DNA of 64,000 bases from Bremerella sp. JC817 (GCF_040718835.1 NZ_JBFEFG010000274.1:682001-746000), one strand, 5' to 3'. Shown: positions 41,964 through 51,262, numbered from the stretch's first letter. Numbers and translations: made by a program. Notes: a model not told the origin generated them from the letters alone.

Positions 41964-43580
41964 TTATGTCTTCAGACGACCTTCGCCCGGAGACGATTCG
42001 GTCGTGGGAGGAACGAACTTGTTGCCAGCAATCTTTCGCAGGCTCTCTTCCGCATTTTCGCGAACTCGCACGTTACGATCGAGCATCGCGTTTCGGAGTG
42101 CGTTCACCGCGGTGGACGACGAACAGTGGCCCAGCAGCTTGGCCGCTTCGGCTCGCAGAAAATAGTCGTCGTGCTGCATCGCCTTGATCAAATCAGGTTC
42201 CATATCGATGTGATTTTCCATCACATCAATCACCTTCAAGGCTCGCATGCGGCGATAAGAAGCGTCACTGGTTAGCTCTGCCGCTAACAACCGCTGGGTA
42301 TTCACATCGATACCACGCACCAGGCGTCCGTTGTTCTTTTGGGCGTCGGGGCTCATCTTATCGAAAGCGGCCAGATACCGAGGGAAATTGAACTCGGCCA
42401 GCGCTTTGCGAACCGTGTCTTGCACGATAAGCTGTGGGCTATCGAGATGCTGCAGCAACAGCTTGATTGCCCCAGGAATGCCACGTGGACGAAGCTGACG
42501 CAACGCTTCGGCCCGGACTGCAGAGTTCCGATCGCTGACCGCTTCCAGAATAAGCTCGTTGGTCTTGGGATCGACGTAACTGGCCAACTCTTCCAAAGCC
42601 GCGAGGCGACCGCTGGCGTGACTGGAATGGGCCATGATGATCAGCAGATCGTAGAGTCGATCGCTGCCAATCGATGTCGACATCGACATATGAACCGCTG
42701 CCGCTTGTTGCAAGCCATTCAGCTTATCCAGTACGTGGCTATGTTCTTCCGCCCAGGCAACCTTCGTCAGTCGAGAGAGGTTACGCCGGATGGTATCGTT
42801 CATCGATCCTTGAGCCCGCGTGGTCAGTTCGGCAATGAATGCCGGATCGTGTCGCAAACCGATGATATTCAGCACCGGGCCGGCAGGGTGCATATCGGTG
42901 AGCGAGCTGAGGACCAGTTCGATGATCTCAGGTCGTGAGCTATGCCGCAGGAAGCGAATGATCGCCGAGTGAGCCGGGTGGCGAGGGTTATTCCAAGCCT
43001 CTCGCAGCAATTGATTCTCGCGCGTGACGAGAACCAGAAACGCTTCCAGAATCGGTAGCGATTCGTGTTGTTCGTAGTGACGAATGCAATCCCCGAGGGA
43101 ATCGATCGCCCGGCTGCGTACCGACTCGACGTTGGCCTGGATGCCGTCGTCCCGCAATTTCTTACGAAGGTTCGCGGCCAGGTTCACCAGCGTATTGCCC
43201 GCTGGATCGCGGAATGCATGCCCTGAATCTCGTACGATGACGGCCAGCGAAGGAATGAGTTCGAACTCTGGTACCTGGTCAAGGATCTCTAGTGCCAGAG
43301 TGAATTGTTCGTTGTCGTTCGATTGAATGAGCTCGCGAAGTGCGATCTCGAGCGAGATGCCAGAAAGCTCGATCCAGCTCCGTTGAACTGGCGTGAAATT
43401 ACGCCATCGCTGTACCAGAGCTCGTTGCGCAACAGCATGCCGCTGCTCAAGTAAAGCCGATAAGGCTGCTTCTCGAACATCGGTATAAGGAGAGTCGAGC
43501 GCGTCAACCAACACCGGAACCACTGCATGGTTATCCGTATTGGCTAACAGCTGAAAGGTTTTTTCGATTCCCGAAGGCAC
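41964..43580 (-). CDS. HEAT-repeat scaffold protein
   Basis: A 538-residue soluble protein built of HEAT/PBS-lyase-like helical repeats, e.g. VVPVLVDALDSPYTDVREAALSAL near the front, TNELILEAVSDRNSAVRAEALRQL and GAIKLLLQHLDSPQLIVQDTVRKAL in the middle, and AVNALRNAMLDRNVRVRENAEESL near the end. No catalytic motif or signal peptide. The start is GTG at 43580. Such proteins act as protein-binding scaffolds. The 11-base gap to the downstream one-TM gene suggests a functional link. Confidence 0.8.
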   Translation of the reverse strand: MPSGIEKTFQLLANTDNHAVVPVLVDALDSPYTDVREAALSALLEQRHAVAQRALVQRWRNFTPVQRSWIELSGISLEIALRELIQSNDNEQFTLALEILDQVPEFELIPSLAVIVRDSGHAFRDPAGNTLVNLAANLRKKLRDDGIQANVESVRSRAIDSLGDCIRHYEQHESLPILEAFLVLVTRENQLLREAWNNPRHPAHSAIIRFLRHSSRPEIIELVLSSLTDMHPAGPVLNIIGLRHDPAFIAELTTRAQGSMNDTIRRNLSRLTKVAWAEEHSHVLDKLNGLQQAAAVHMSMSTSIGSDRLYDLLIIMAHSSHASGRLAALEELASYVDPKTNELILEAVSDRNSAVRAEALRQLRPRGIPGAIKLLLQHLDSPQLIVQDTVRKALAEFNFPRYLAAFDKMSPDAQKNNGRLVRGIDVNTQRLLAAELTSDASYRRMRALKVIDVMENHIDMEPDLIKAMQHDDYFLRAEAAKLLGHCSSSTAVNALRNAMLDRNVRVRENAEESLRKIAGNKFVPPTTESSPGEGRLKT

Positions 43581-43851
43581 GCTTCAATTCCCGCTGCACA
43601 TCTAATTCCATTTCGGCGCAAGCTGCCCCGCAGGGCGTCTGCGACTACATGAAAATCTAGGCCTCACCACGTTGATCGGCCGGGAGAATCGAAGTGATTT
43701 CGGGAACCGTGGGACAAAAAGAGCCTACGACCGTTACAAACGGAACGATAACGCTGGTCCTGGAAGGGGGAATGGGCAGGATCGAACCATCGCGAACCCC
43801 CTAAGTGAGGAGAGCTACCGATTCCCTAGTATTATCGAGGATCCTAACCCC
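43581..43851. other. Intergenic region, tRNA-like fragment but no gene
   Basis: A 271-base gap between two minus-strand genes. The minus strand contains a T-loop-like GGTTCGATCC near 43790, but no complete tRNA cloverleaf fits. No promoter was clear. Confidence 0.35.
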
Positions 43852-45174
43852 TTAGATATTGAACTGGCGGAGAATCAGGTCACACACGTCGGTGTCGGCG
43901 ATCGGGGTCTCGGGATAGACACCTTTCTGGTTCGACAGCAGTACGCCGCGCTGGGCATCGGACTGGGCCGGTGCACCATGCGAGCCTTTGACGAGCGTCG
44001 CATCGAGCGGAATCGACTTGGTCGCCATGTCGACATGCAGTTCAACCGGGTCGTAACCAGGCTTGCGATGGATGTCGACGGTGCGAGCAAACTTCGGCGC
44101 GGCCGCATCGTCGAGCCAGTAATAATAAGCCTGCCAACTGTTGGCGGACGACACCAGAATGACGTCGCCGCTATTGGCATGCTCCAGGAAGTACTTGCCA
44201 CGATCGCTGCCAGCCAGGACCTCTGCAATGCCTTCGGTTCCCTGGAATAGCTCGACAACCTTTTGAATGGTCGCTTCGTCGGCATCTTTCACATAGACGT
44301 GCGAAACCTGGTGATCCGCCACCGCGAAGGCGCTGCTGCCGGGGTAGTCGATCGTTTCCCCTTCTTCGCCGCTGTTCACCTGCAACAGTCCTGCTTCTCG
44401 CAGCACGCGGTTCGGGTAGGCCACGTGATCGACTGGAACGATCGTATATTCGCTGGCGACCAGGATCAGCACTTCTTCGCCGTAGGCTTCTTTCAAGCCG
44501 GCGAACATCTCGCCCAGCACGGCATCGAGTTCCGCGACCGATTTCATGGCCGCCTCGCTGTCGGGGCCCAACTTCTGGGCCTGGTAGTCGAGGTGCGGCA
44601 AGTAGATGTAGAAGAAGTTTGGCTTGTGTTTCTTGGCGGTCAGCACGGCCGTGTCCGAGATCCATATGGTCGATGGAATCGAAGCCAATGGCCCCCAGAA
44701 GAACTTGAGCGGGAAGTGACCATATTCGGCCAGCAAGTCCCCGTAGTATTCGGTTGGTCGGGTATAGCACCACAACGATTCGCTGCCGTCCGGGTTATGC
44801 ACCGGGGCTGGCATGCAGACGTAATCGGCTTTGCAGCGTTTGCTCAACATCGGGAACCAGACAGCCGAAGTTAGGTCCGCGTTGTGCTTCTTCAAGATAT
44901 CCCAGATCTGGGGCTGCTCGATGGCCTCGTTACCCATCGTCCACAGTTCGACTTCTCCCTTGGCTCGGTCGTACCAACCGTTGGCCACCACACCATGATC
45001 GACCGGCAAGGTACCGGTCATGATGTTGGTTTCCACCGAAAGGGTCACGGCCGGAAAGCTTGGTACCAAGGTCGCCTTGTCGCCATCTTGCGTCAGTGCC
45101 TTCAGGTTTGGCATGTGGGCGACGTCGGAGGCTCGCAGGCCTGGGATCGAAAGGAGTACGACGTTGTCGGCCAT
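43852..45174 (-). CDS. EboF-like alkaline-phosphatase-superfamily protein
   Basis: A 440-residue protein of the type I phosphodiesterase/nucleotide pyrophosphatase branch. It keeps the nucleophile context (PAVTLSVETN, T44), HGVVANGWYDR and LPHLDYQ with D196. Two metal-ligand positions differ from active enzymes: LLSIPGLR has Pro where an Asp is normal, and S241-E-Y243 replaces the usual S-D-H. The SEYTIVP element and overall layout match, from memory, the phosphatase-like protein (EboF) of the EDB/ebo cluster, which also has a UbiA and a TIM-barrel gene nearby, exactly as here. Activity as a hydrolase is uncertain. Confidence 0.75.
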   Translation of the reverse strand: MADNVVLLSIPGLRASDVAHMPNLKALTQDGDKATLVPSFPAVTLSVETNIMTGTLPVDHGVVANGWYDRAKGEVELWTMGNEAIEQPQIWDILKKHNADLTSAVWFPMLSKRCKADYVCMPAPVHNPDGSESLWCYTRPTEYYGDLLAEYGHFPLKFFWGPLASIPSTIWISDTAVLTAKKHKPNFFYIYLPHLDYQAQKLGPDSEAAMKSVAELDAVLGEMFAGLKEAYGEEVLILVASEYTIVPVDHVAYPNRVLREAGLLQVNSGEEGETIDYPGSSAFAVADHQVSHVYVKDADEATIQKVVELFQGTEGIAEVLAGSDRGKYFLEHANSGDVILVSSANSWQAYYYWLDDAAAPKFARTVDIHRKPGYDPVELHVDMATKSIPLDATLVKGSHGAPAQSDAQRGVLLSNQKGVYPETPIADTDVCDLILRQFNI

Positions 45175-45307
45175 GAGAATGTGCTCGCAGAGATGGGGGC
45201 AGGAACGAAGTGCAAAAGGCGATCAAGTCACTCTAACCGGAGACGCCATGCGAGAAAACCGGGGCAACTTGCCACTGCCGTATGTGCTTTGGAATAAGAG
45301 ACCGCGA

Positions 45308-46147
45308 CTAAATTAGCGGCTTCAGAAAGTCGTACGACTTTTGGGCCATGTTCGGCCCATCGTGGCTGTGGCGACTCAACTCGACGTTCACCGGGCCTTG
45401 GTAGTCGATCTCTTTCAAAGCCTGGAAGATCGGCGGGAAATCGATTTCGCCATCACCGAAGGGTAGGTGCTCGTGCACCCCGGCCTTCATGTCTTCAATA
45501 TGAATGTTCACAATCCGATCACCATATCGCCGCAGGTAGTCCGCGATCGGGGTTTCCCCCTGACAATGGAGGTGGCCGATATCAATGGTCAACTGGAAGT
45601 TGGTCGCATCGATCCGCTGCTGCAATTGATCGAACTTCGCCATCGTATCGATGAACATGCCTGGCTCGGGTTCAAAGCCAAGCGTCACCTCGCGTTCGGC
45701 GGCGTAGTCGAGGACTGGCTCGAGCGACGCGACCAGGCGATCCATGGCGACCTCTTCCGAGACATCGTCCAACAGTCGCCCAGACCAGACCGACACGCAG
45801 TCGCTTTTGAGTGTCTGGGCGGTATCAATACAGTGCCGCATGAATTCGTAACGAAGGTCCCGACCTTTGGCATCAGGGCTGACGAATGTGGGCTCGTGCT
45901 TGACACGTGGGTTCAGCAGGAAGCGGGCACCGGTCTCGATAACCGAACGCATCTTCGCTTCGTCCAGAACTTTGGCCAACAGATCGACCTGGCGAGTTGC
46001 CAGATAGGTATTACCGAAGGGGGTCAACGTCAGATGATCGATCGTCAACGCGATGGCCGAGTATCCGATCTCGGATAAGATCTCTACGGCATCGAAAGGA
46101 TCGTGATGCGCGAGTCCATTCGTGTTGTATCCCAGGATCATCCCCAA
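45308..46147 (-). CDS. Sugar phosphate isomerase/epimerase-like TIM barrel (EboE-position)
   Basis: A 279-residue xylose-isomerase-like TIM barrel (AP endonuclease family 2 fold). Metal-ligand strands are visible: LGFEPEPG (Glu), LTIDIGHLHCQGE (Asp and His), IVNIHIEDM (His/Asp) and VNVELSRHSHDG (Glu). The N-terminal strand is ILGYNTNGLAHHDP. No signal peptide. It lies between a UbiA-type and a phosphatase-like gene on the same strand, 84 and 133 bases away. It occupies the EboE slot but is shorter than the EboE proteins I recall (near 390), so orthology is uncertain. Substrate unknown. Confidence 0.72.
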   Translation of the reverse strand: MGMILGYNTNGLAHHDPFDAVEILSEIGYSAIALTIDHLTLTPFGNTYLATRQVDLLAKVLDEAKMRSVIETGARFLLNPRVKHEPTFVSPDAKGRDLRYEFMRHCIDTAQTLKSDCVSVWSGRLLDDVSEEVAMDRLVASLEPVLDYAAEREVTLGFEPEPGMFIDTMAKFDQLQQRIDATNFQLTIDIGHLHCQGETPIADYLRRYGDRIVNIHIEDMKAGVHEHLPFGDGEIDFPPIFQALKEIDYQGPVNVELSRHSHDGPNMAQKSYDFLKPLI

Positions 46148-46231
46148 TGGTACCTTCGGCCTTTTGGTGTCGCTGTTACTTCAGTCCGGCTTGTTCTGCG
46201 TGTTGCTGGAAAGGCAGTTGCCGGGTGGTGA

Positions 46232-47242
46232 TTAGGTTGAATACATCCAACGCCGCAGCCCCAGCATGGGAACCAGCAAGGCGACAATCGAAACCGCCCA
46301 GATCGTTCCACATACAGCCAGGGTAATTGCCGCGTTGAAAAAAATCAGCGACAAGATCGCCTGTTTGATCGTCGTTTGCACATTTTCGGGAACCGGCGTC
46401 ATGATGGCGATCACCACGCGTCGGATTAAGGACAGACTTAATAATACCAAAATGCCTGCCAAGCCGAATGCCTGAGATCGGTCGACATCGACAATCGAGG
46501 GCTGCACGAACGGCAAAACGGCCAGCATCAGGATGCCCGCCAGCATCAACCCGGCCCCCAAAATCAGCATCGGGCGGCTGCTTTCGGTCGCTTCCGTCCG
46601 GGCAAACCAGGTCACCCCGACGATATACAGACCAATCCCGCCGGCAAACATCAGTTGTCCCAGATCAAAGCTCAGCAGTTGAGGCCAGTCTTCCAGGGGC
46701 AATCCCTTGGCCAGGCTCATTCCGAGCAAGATATTGAAAAAGCGGCATGCCCCCATCATCCAGGGAGCCAGAAAGGTCCGCTTCAGGACGGCATCGTAAG
46801 CAACCACGCAAACCGACAGAGCCAGGGCCACGACCCCGCCTCGCCAAGGAATCGCAGCGTAGTCGACGTAAACATAGCCCCCCAGCAGCGCGACCAGGCA
46901 GCCCACAAGCAACATGCCATAGCCCGCCAGCATCGCCGTCTGGGGAGCGATCGCCCCGGAAGGAATGGGCCGATTGGGTCGCTGTTGGGCGTCGATGTCT
47001 CGGTCGTAATAGTCGTTCAGCACCATACCGGCCGAGTAAATCAAACTCGAGGCCAGCACCAGGCACACGAAGATCGCCGGGGCGTTCAGATTGGCAATGC
47101 CCAGGTTCGAAAACGCCGAGACGATGAAAAAACCGGCGAAGATATCGGCCCAAGCCGTGAATAGATTCGGAAGTCGACACAGTTTTCCGAAAGCCAACCA
47201 GGGGGAGTCGACAGAGGATTCAGTTTGGCTCGAATCGTCCAA
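46232..47242 (-). CDS. UbiA-family prenyltransferase, EboC-like
   Basis: A 336-residue polytopic membrane protein with about nine helices. The first prenyl-diphosphate motif is complete: N76-D-Y-Y-D80-R-D-I-D84 with RPNRPIPSG. The second motif is altered to Y-D150-A-V-L-K154 instead of the D-x3-D pair of UbiA, and is followed by WMMGACRFFNILLGMS, which as I recall is characteristic of the EboC branch. N-terminal RLPNLFTAWADIFAGF supports this. No ATG is in frame near the start; TTG at 47242 is the best candidate. It heads the three-gene minus-strand set. The prenyl acceptor is unknown. Confidence 0.8.
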   Translation of the reverse strand: MDDSSQTESSVDSPWLAFGKLCRLPNLFTAWADIFAGFFIVSAFSNLGIANLNAPAIFVCLVLASSLIYSAGMVLNDYYDRDIDAQQRPNRPIPSGAIAPQTAMLAGYGMLLVGCLVALLGGYVYVDYAAIPWRGGVVALALSVCVVAYDAVLKRTFLAPWMMGACRFFNILLGMSLAKGLPLEDWPQLLSFDLGQLMFAGGIGLYIVGVTWFARTEATESSRPMLILGAGLMLAGILMLAVLPFVQPSIVDVDRSQAFGLAGILVLLSLSLIRRVVIAIMTPVPENVQTTIKQAILSLIFFNAAITLAVCGTIWAVSIVALLVPMLGLRRWMYST

Positions 47243-47365
47243 GGGGCATCTCTCGAAAGCTCGTTCGGCGCGTCAGGATTAGGCTGCGATTGTACGATTT
47301 TCGCCCTTTATCGTCGAGAACTGGCGACCGGGGAATAAATCGAAAAGAGAGGGAGGAATAAAAAG

Positions 47366-47406
47366 AACCCCGCGCCGGGCGATGACGCGGGGTTCTGCGT
47401 TGGAAA
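47366..47406 (-). terminator. Rho-independent terminator of clpX
   Basis: AGAACCCCGCG pairs perfectly with CGCGGGGTTCT (11 bases); on the minus strand it is followed by TTTTTATT. It separates clpX from the downstream UbiA-like gene. Confidence 0.9.
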
Positions 47407-47429
47407 AGGAGGGGAAGTCAGGAGACTTC

Positions 47430-48719
47430 TTAGGCACTCTTCGTTTCAGGCATCTTGAAAAGCTTTTCACGGCCTTCAACGATTTCGCGAGTGATCGAGT
47501 AGTTGGAACCTGGTTCCTGTTCTGGCAGGTCAAACATGATGTCGAGCATGACCGATTCGATGATCGAACGCAGACCACGAGCACCGGTTCCCTTGGCCAA
47601 GGCCCGCTGGGCGATGGCTTCGATCGCTTCGTCGGTGAACTGCAGCTCGGCGTTTTCCATCTCGAACAGCGTTTGGTACTGCTTGATCAGGGCGTTCTTT
47701 GGCTGCGTCAACACGCTCTTGAGAGCTGGCAGATCGAGTGGTTCCAGCGAAGCGACCATTGGCAAACGACCGACCAGTTCCGGAATCAAACCGAATTCCA
47801 GGACGTCGTCGCTGGTGACGTTTCGCATCAGTTCGGCAGCATCTGCTTCCGACTTGAAGCCCGAGGACTGACCGAAGCCAATGCTCTTGCGGCCCATGCG
47901 GCGACGCACGATGTCTTCGATACCGACGAACGTACCACCACAGATAAACAGGATGTTGCTCGTGTCGATCTGGATGTACTGCTGCTCTGGATGCTTACGA
48001 CCACCTTGTGGTGGAACGTTGGCGACGGTGCCTTCCAGCATCTTCAGCAAAGCCTGCTGCACACCTTCGCCCGACACGTCACGGGTGATCGAAACGTTGT
48101 TGGAGGTCTTGCCGATCTTGTCGATTTCGTCGATGTACAGAATGCCTCGCTGGGCAGCTTCGACGTCGAAGTCGGCAGCGTGCAGCAGTTTCAGCAGCAG
48201 GTTTTCGACGTCTTCACCCACGTAACCAGCTTCGGTCAGCGTGGTGGCATCGCCGATGGCGAAAGGAACGTTCAGGATACGTGCCAGGGTACGAGCCAGC
48301 AGCGTCTTACCGCTACCAGTAGGACCTACCAGCATGATGTTGGACTTTTCGATTTCAACGTCGGAACCTTCGTGACCGACGACCAGTCGCTTGTAGTGGT
48401 TATGAACCGCGACCGAGAGGACCTTCTTCGCCCCATCCTGACCAATGACATACTCGTCGAGGTTGGCCATGATTTCACGAGGGCTGGGGATCTTGTTGAA
48501 GAGCTTGTTACCGGCGCCACGGCGTCGGTTCTCTTTTTCCAGGATCTCTTTGCACAGGTCGATGCACTCGCCGCAAATGTACACGTTATTGTAAACGTCG
48601 CCTGGGCCCTCGACCAAAGGACCAACTTCGCGATAGTTGCGACGACAGAACGAGCAGAATGCATTTTTCTTGTTGGTGCTGTTGTGCCGGGATCCACCAA
48701 CGTCATTACCTGCGGGCAT
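47430..48719 (-). CDS. clpX: ATP-dependent protease specificity subunit ClpX
   Basis: A 429-residue AAA+ unfoldase feeding ClpP. The N-terminal zinc-binding domain has C22-x2-C25 and C49-x2-C52. The AAA+ core has G-P-T-G-S-G-K138-T, Walker [10 protein letters not shown], the pore loop context (YVGEDVE), and sensor 2 GARGLRSI. Ser/Asn-rich leader of ~18 residues precedes the zinc domain. AAGGAG with ideal spacing supports the ATG. clpP is not adjacent in this window. Confidence 0.96.
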   Translation of the reverse strand: MPAGNDVGGSRHNSTNKKNAFCSFCRRNYREVGPLVEGPGDVYNNVYICGECIDLCKEILEKENRRRGAGNKLFNKIPSPREIMANLDEYVIGQDGAKKVLSVAVHNHYKRLVVGHEGSDVEIEKSNIMLVGPTGSGKTLLARTLARILNVPFAIGDATTLTEAGYVGEDVENLLLKLLHAADFDVEAAQRGILYIDEIDKIGKTSNNVSITRDVSGEGVQQALLKMLEGTVANVPPQGGRKHPEQQYIQIDTSNILFICGGTFVGIEDIVRRRMGRKSIGFGQSSGFKSEADAAELMRNVTSDDVLEFGLIPELVGRLPMVASLEPLDLPALKSVLTQPKNALIKQYQTLFEMENAELQFTDEAIEAIAQRALAKGTGARGLRSIIESVMLDIMFDLPEQEPGSNYSITREIVEGREKLFKMPETKSA

Positions 48720-49082
48720 GAATTAACTCCTTTCGGCTTCGCTTGGAACAGCGTCTGGCAGTGGGCTTGGGACCTTGAGTCAATCTCTTGATGCAATGCC
48801 GGCCAGGGCTGTTAAAATTTCCACGTGCTGCTCGACTGGCCATGGCTTATCGAAGCCGTTTGGCCTGGGGGCATCCTTGTCCGCAAGAAGTTCGAGCCGT
48901 ATTCTTCAGCCGCAGTAGCTGCTTCTATTCGTGCAACTCTCTACGCTGATACCGCTTCGCATGGGCGAAGAGAGAGTCGACTAGCAACTCTCGTTGGTTG
49001 GCCTCCCAGGCACCACACCTCGCATTACGAAACGATGTTTTGGTTTGTGCGATTGTCTTTCGCAAAACCAGACAAATTCACC
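48720..49082. other. clpX upstream region
   Basis: A 363-base gap between the SHOCT-like gene and clpX, both minus strand. An open frame on the plus strand lacks a ribosome-binding site and coding features. A near-perfect hairpin at 49041-49070 (TGGTTTGTGCGA with TCGCAAAACCA, one bulged base) directly follows the SHOCT-like gene and may end its transcript, although there is no T-tract. The clpX promoter should lie between 48720 and 49000 but is not obvious. Confidence 0.4.
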
Positions 49083-49376
49083 TTAATCCGCCTTGCTGGC
49101 ATCTTCGGCAAAAACGGGTTCCGCTTCTTCCGAAACTGTTGCTGGCTCTTGGATTCTGGCTTTGATGTCCGTCTTTATCTTTCGGAATTCCTCGTCCGAT
49201 AGCTCACCCCGTGAATGCATTTCGCGGAACTTTGATAGCATCCCATCGGGTCCTTGTTGGTCGTCGTCCGAGTATTCGCGCCATTTTCTCACAAGGTGGA
49301 ACGTTAGTGCCAATCCTAGGATGCATATCGCTAGTAGGAATACTGCGAATGCTAACTGCAGGTAGTACTTTTCCAT
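49083..49376 (-). CDS. Small membrane protein with SHOCT-like motif
   Basis: A 97-residue protein. The start at 49376 gives one membrane helix at residues ~7-28 (LAFAVFLLAICILGLALTFHLV). It is followed by a basic-acidic linker and a SHOCT-like short helical hairpin, LSKFREMHSRGELSDEEFRKIKTDI (residues ~46-70), a motif often placed at the end of membrane-associated proteins and proposed to aid oligomerisation. The rest is acidic. The open frame extends upstream but is poorly coding. Function unknown. Confidence 0.72.
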   Translation of the reverse strand: MEKYYLQLAFAVFLLAICILGLALTFHLVRKWREYSDDDQQGPDGMLSKFREMHSRGELSDEEFRKIKTDIKARIQEPATVSEEAEPVFAEDASKAD

Positions 49377-49521
49377 CGCGGTACGGCAGAGGTTGAATCG
49401 ACAAGGTTTTCCTACCAGGCAAATACAACCGAACCGCCCGGAGTCTCTCAATCCTCCATTATTTCCATTATCGCGTGCGACGTCCAATGATTCGCCCGGA
49501 ATGCTCAGCCCGATCGGCAAA

Positions 49522-49550
49522 TTGACAGCACCCTTTTCAGGGCGATAGGC
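49522..49550 (+). promoter_or_regulatory. Weak candidate promoter for eda
   Basis: A perfect TTGACA at 49522-49527, with TAGGCT about 18 bases downstream as a poor -10. It lies about 50 bases before the eda start. The -10 is weak, so the assignment is tentative. Confidence 0.3.
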
Positions 49551-49598
49551 TTAATACAGACGTATCCTCTTATTCAAGCATCATTTAGGGCAACAGGC

Positions 49599-50246
49599 AT
49601 GGCACGCGAAGCAACCGTTCAAAAGATCTGCGATGTGGGCGTCGTCGCGGTCATTCGCGCGGACAATGGGGAAATCCTGGCGGACGTCACCCAGGCACTC
49701 GTCGACGGAGGTGTCACGGCGATCGAAGTTACCTTCACCGTGCCCAAGGCTCACAAGGTGCTTGAATACGTCGCCGACCGCTTCGGTGACCAGATTCAGC
49801 TCGGTGCTGGCACCGTGCTCGATCCAGAAACGGCACGCATTGCCATTCTGGCCGGTGCCGAGTTCATCGTTTCTCCCATCGTCGATCCGCGAACGATCGA
49901 GATGAGTCATCGTTACGACAAAGCGATGATGCCAGGAGCTTTGACACCGACGGAAGTCGTTCAGGCATGGCAAGCAGGGGCCGACGTCGTCAAGATCTTC
50001 CCATCTGACCTGACCGGTCCTGACTATCTGAAGGCCTTGAAGGGTCCCCTACCCCAAGTGCGCATGATGCCAACAGGCGGTGTGAACCTCGATACGGCCG
50101 AATCGTTCCTGAAGGCAGGTGCCTGTTCGCTGGGAATTGGCGGCTCGCTGGTCGAGAAGTCGGCCGTCAGCAGCGGCAATATGGATCGCATCCGAGATCT
50201 TGCAAGTCAGTACGTCGAGATCGTCCAGCGATTCCGTGCTCAATAG
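49599..50246 (+). CDS. eda: 2-keto-3-deoxy-6-phosphogluconate (KDPG) aldolase
   Basis: Class I aldolase cleaving KDPG to pyruvate and glyceraldehyde 3-phosphate in the Entner-Doudoroff pathway. The 215-residue protein has the expected catalytic set: E43 in TAIEVTFT, R20 in VAVIR, and K132 as Schiff-base lysine in GADVVKIFPS. The phosphate-binding GGVNLDTAESFL and GIGGSLV follow. It may also act on 4-hydroxy-2-oxoglutarate. It stands alone; the rest of the pathway is elsewhere. Confidence 0.93.
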   Translation: MAREATVQKICDVGVVAVIRADNGEILADVTQALVDGGVTAIEVTFTVPKAHKVLEYVADRFGDQIQLGAGTVLDPETARIAILAGAEFIVSPIVDPRTIEMSHRYDKAMMPGALTPTEVVQAWQAGADVVKIFPSDLTGPDYLKALKGPLPQVRMMPTGGVNLDTAESFLKAGACSLGIGGSLVEKSAVSSGNMDRIRDLASQYVEIVQRFRAQ

Positions 50247-50326
50247 TTGTTCCGCTGGATGCTCGGGGCTACGATAAATCGAAGTGCTGACTTCCTCGCT
50301 CGTACTCTTCGTGTAGCTGACACCCG

Positions 50327-51262
50327 ATGCCCATTACGTTTGAATGCCCCAACTGTGGAACCAGGATGAAAGTCCTGGATCAATATGCGGGGCAAACTGG
50401 GCCATGTGCTGTCTGTGCGAAGACGATCAGCATTCCTGAACCTTCGGACAACAAGAATGCCCGATCTGGACAAAGCTCTGACGACAATCGCGACCGTGGC
50501 GTCGAGCTGGGAACGCTGATCGGCATTCTGGGAGTCGCCGTCGTTTCCTTTTCGGTGCTCTTTCTACTGGCAGTATTGATCTTTCGCGTGGGTCTGCCGG
50601 CGATCGCCCAGATGCGAACCGATGCTCGCAACAAGGCCAACCAGCAGCAAATTGCCAAGTTGATCAACGCCTTGAACGCGTACCACGACACGCATGGCAC
50701 CTTCCCCCCGGCCTACTTCCTGGACGAGAAAGGGAAGCCAGCCCATTCCTGGCGGGTCATGATCCTGCCAGAACTCGGCTATCAGCATCTGTACGACCAG
50801 TACAAATTCGACGAGGCCTGGAATTCGGCTCATAACGTCAACGTCACGATGCAGATGCCGTCAGTCTTTCGTGCGTTCGACGAAACTTCCGCCAACAACA
50901 CAATCACCCACTTTGCCGCCGTCGTCGGAAATCGTTCGATCTTCCCCCGCGACAAGTCCGTTGGGCGTGCCCAAGCACTCGATGACCCGGAGGGTATCCT
51001 CACGATTGTCGAGGTGAATGGAATCGGTCTCGACTGGACCGATCCGACAAACAACTACGATATCGATTCGCCTCAGGGAACGATGATCATTCGCACCGAC
51101 CCCAACGCGCCAGCATCGACGCTCAGCGGCAATGTCGGCATGCTGAACGGGGACACTTACCACTTCCACGAGAACACTTCTCCTGTTCGTCTGCAGGCCT
51201 TAGCCACTCGTAGCGGCAGCGAACCGCTCGATATCGACCTGAGCACTTTGACCATGCCATGA
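50327..51262 (+). CDS. Zinc-ribbon, one-TM protein with DUF1559-like domain
   Basis: A 311-residue protein. An N-terminal zinc ribbon, C-P-N-C with later C-A-V-C (residues ~7-30), is followed by a polar linker, one membrane helix (~65-90), and a region resembling DUF1559: KANQQQIAKLINALNAYHDTHGTFPPAYFLDEKGKPAHSWRVM matches the opening of DUF1559 proteins after their pilin helix. The prepilin cleavage motif itself is absent. The layout suggests a family variant with a cytoplasmic zinc ribbon and extracytoplasmic pilin-like body. Function unknown. Confidence 0.75.
   Translation: MPITFECPNCGTRMKVLDQYAGQTGPCAVCAKTISIPEPSDNKNARSGQSSDDNRDRGVELGTLIGILGVAVVSFSVLFLLAVLIFRVGLPAIAQMRTDARNKANQQQIAKLINALNAYHDTHGTFPPAYFLDEKGKPAHSWRVMILPELGYQHLYDQYKFDEAWNSAHNVNVTMQMPSVFRAFDETSANNTITHFAAVVGNRSIFPRDKSVGRAQALDDPEGILTIVEVNGIGLDWTDPTNNYDIDSPQGTMIIRTDPNAPASTLSGNVGMLNGDTYHFHENTSPVRLQALATRSGSEPLDIDLSTLTMP

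Noticed and set aside
43770..43815. tRNA-like T-loop (GGTTCGATCC) on the minus strand
   Set aside because: Acceptor, D-arm and anticodon stems could not be fitted into a normal 73-93 base cloverleaf; the best fold is only about 59 bases and lacks U33 in the anticodon loop.
43672..44250. 192-codon plus-strand frame over the EboF-like gene 3' end
   Set aside because: Complementary shadow with Arg/Asp-rich sequence.
47382..48791. 469-codon open frame antisense to clpX
   Set aside because: Shadow of clpX; Phe/Asp/Gln-rich translation without motifs.
48825..49202. 125-codon plus frame upstream of clpX
   Set aside because: Overlaps the SHOCT-like gene and lacks coding character.
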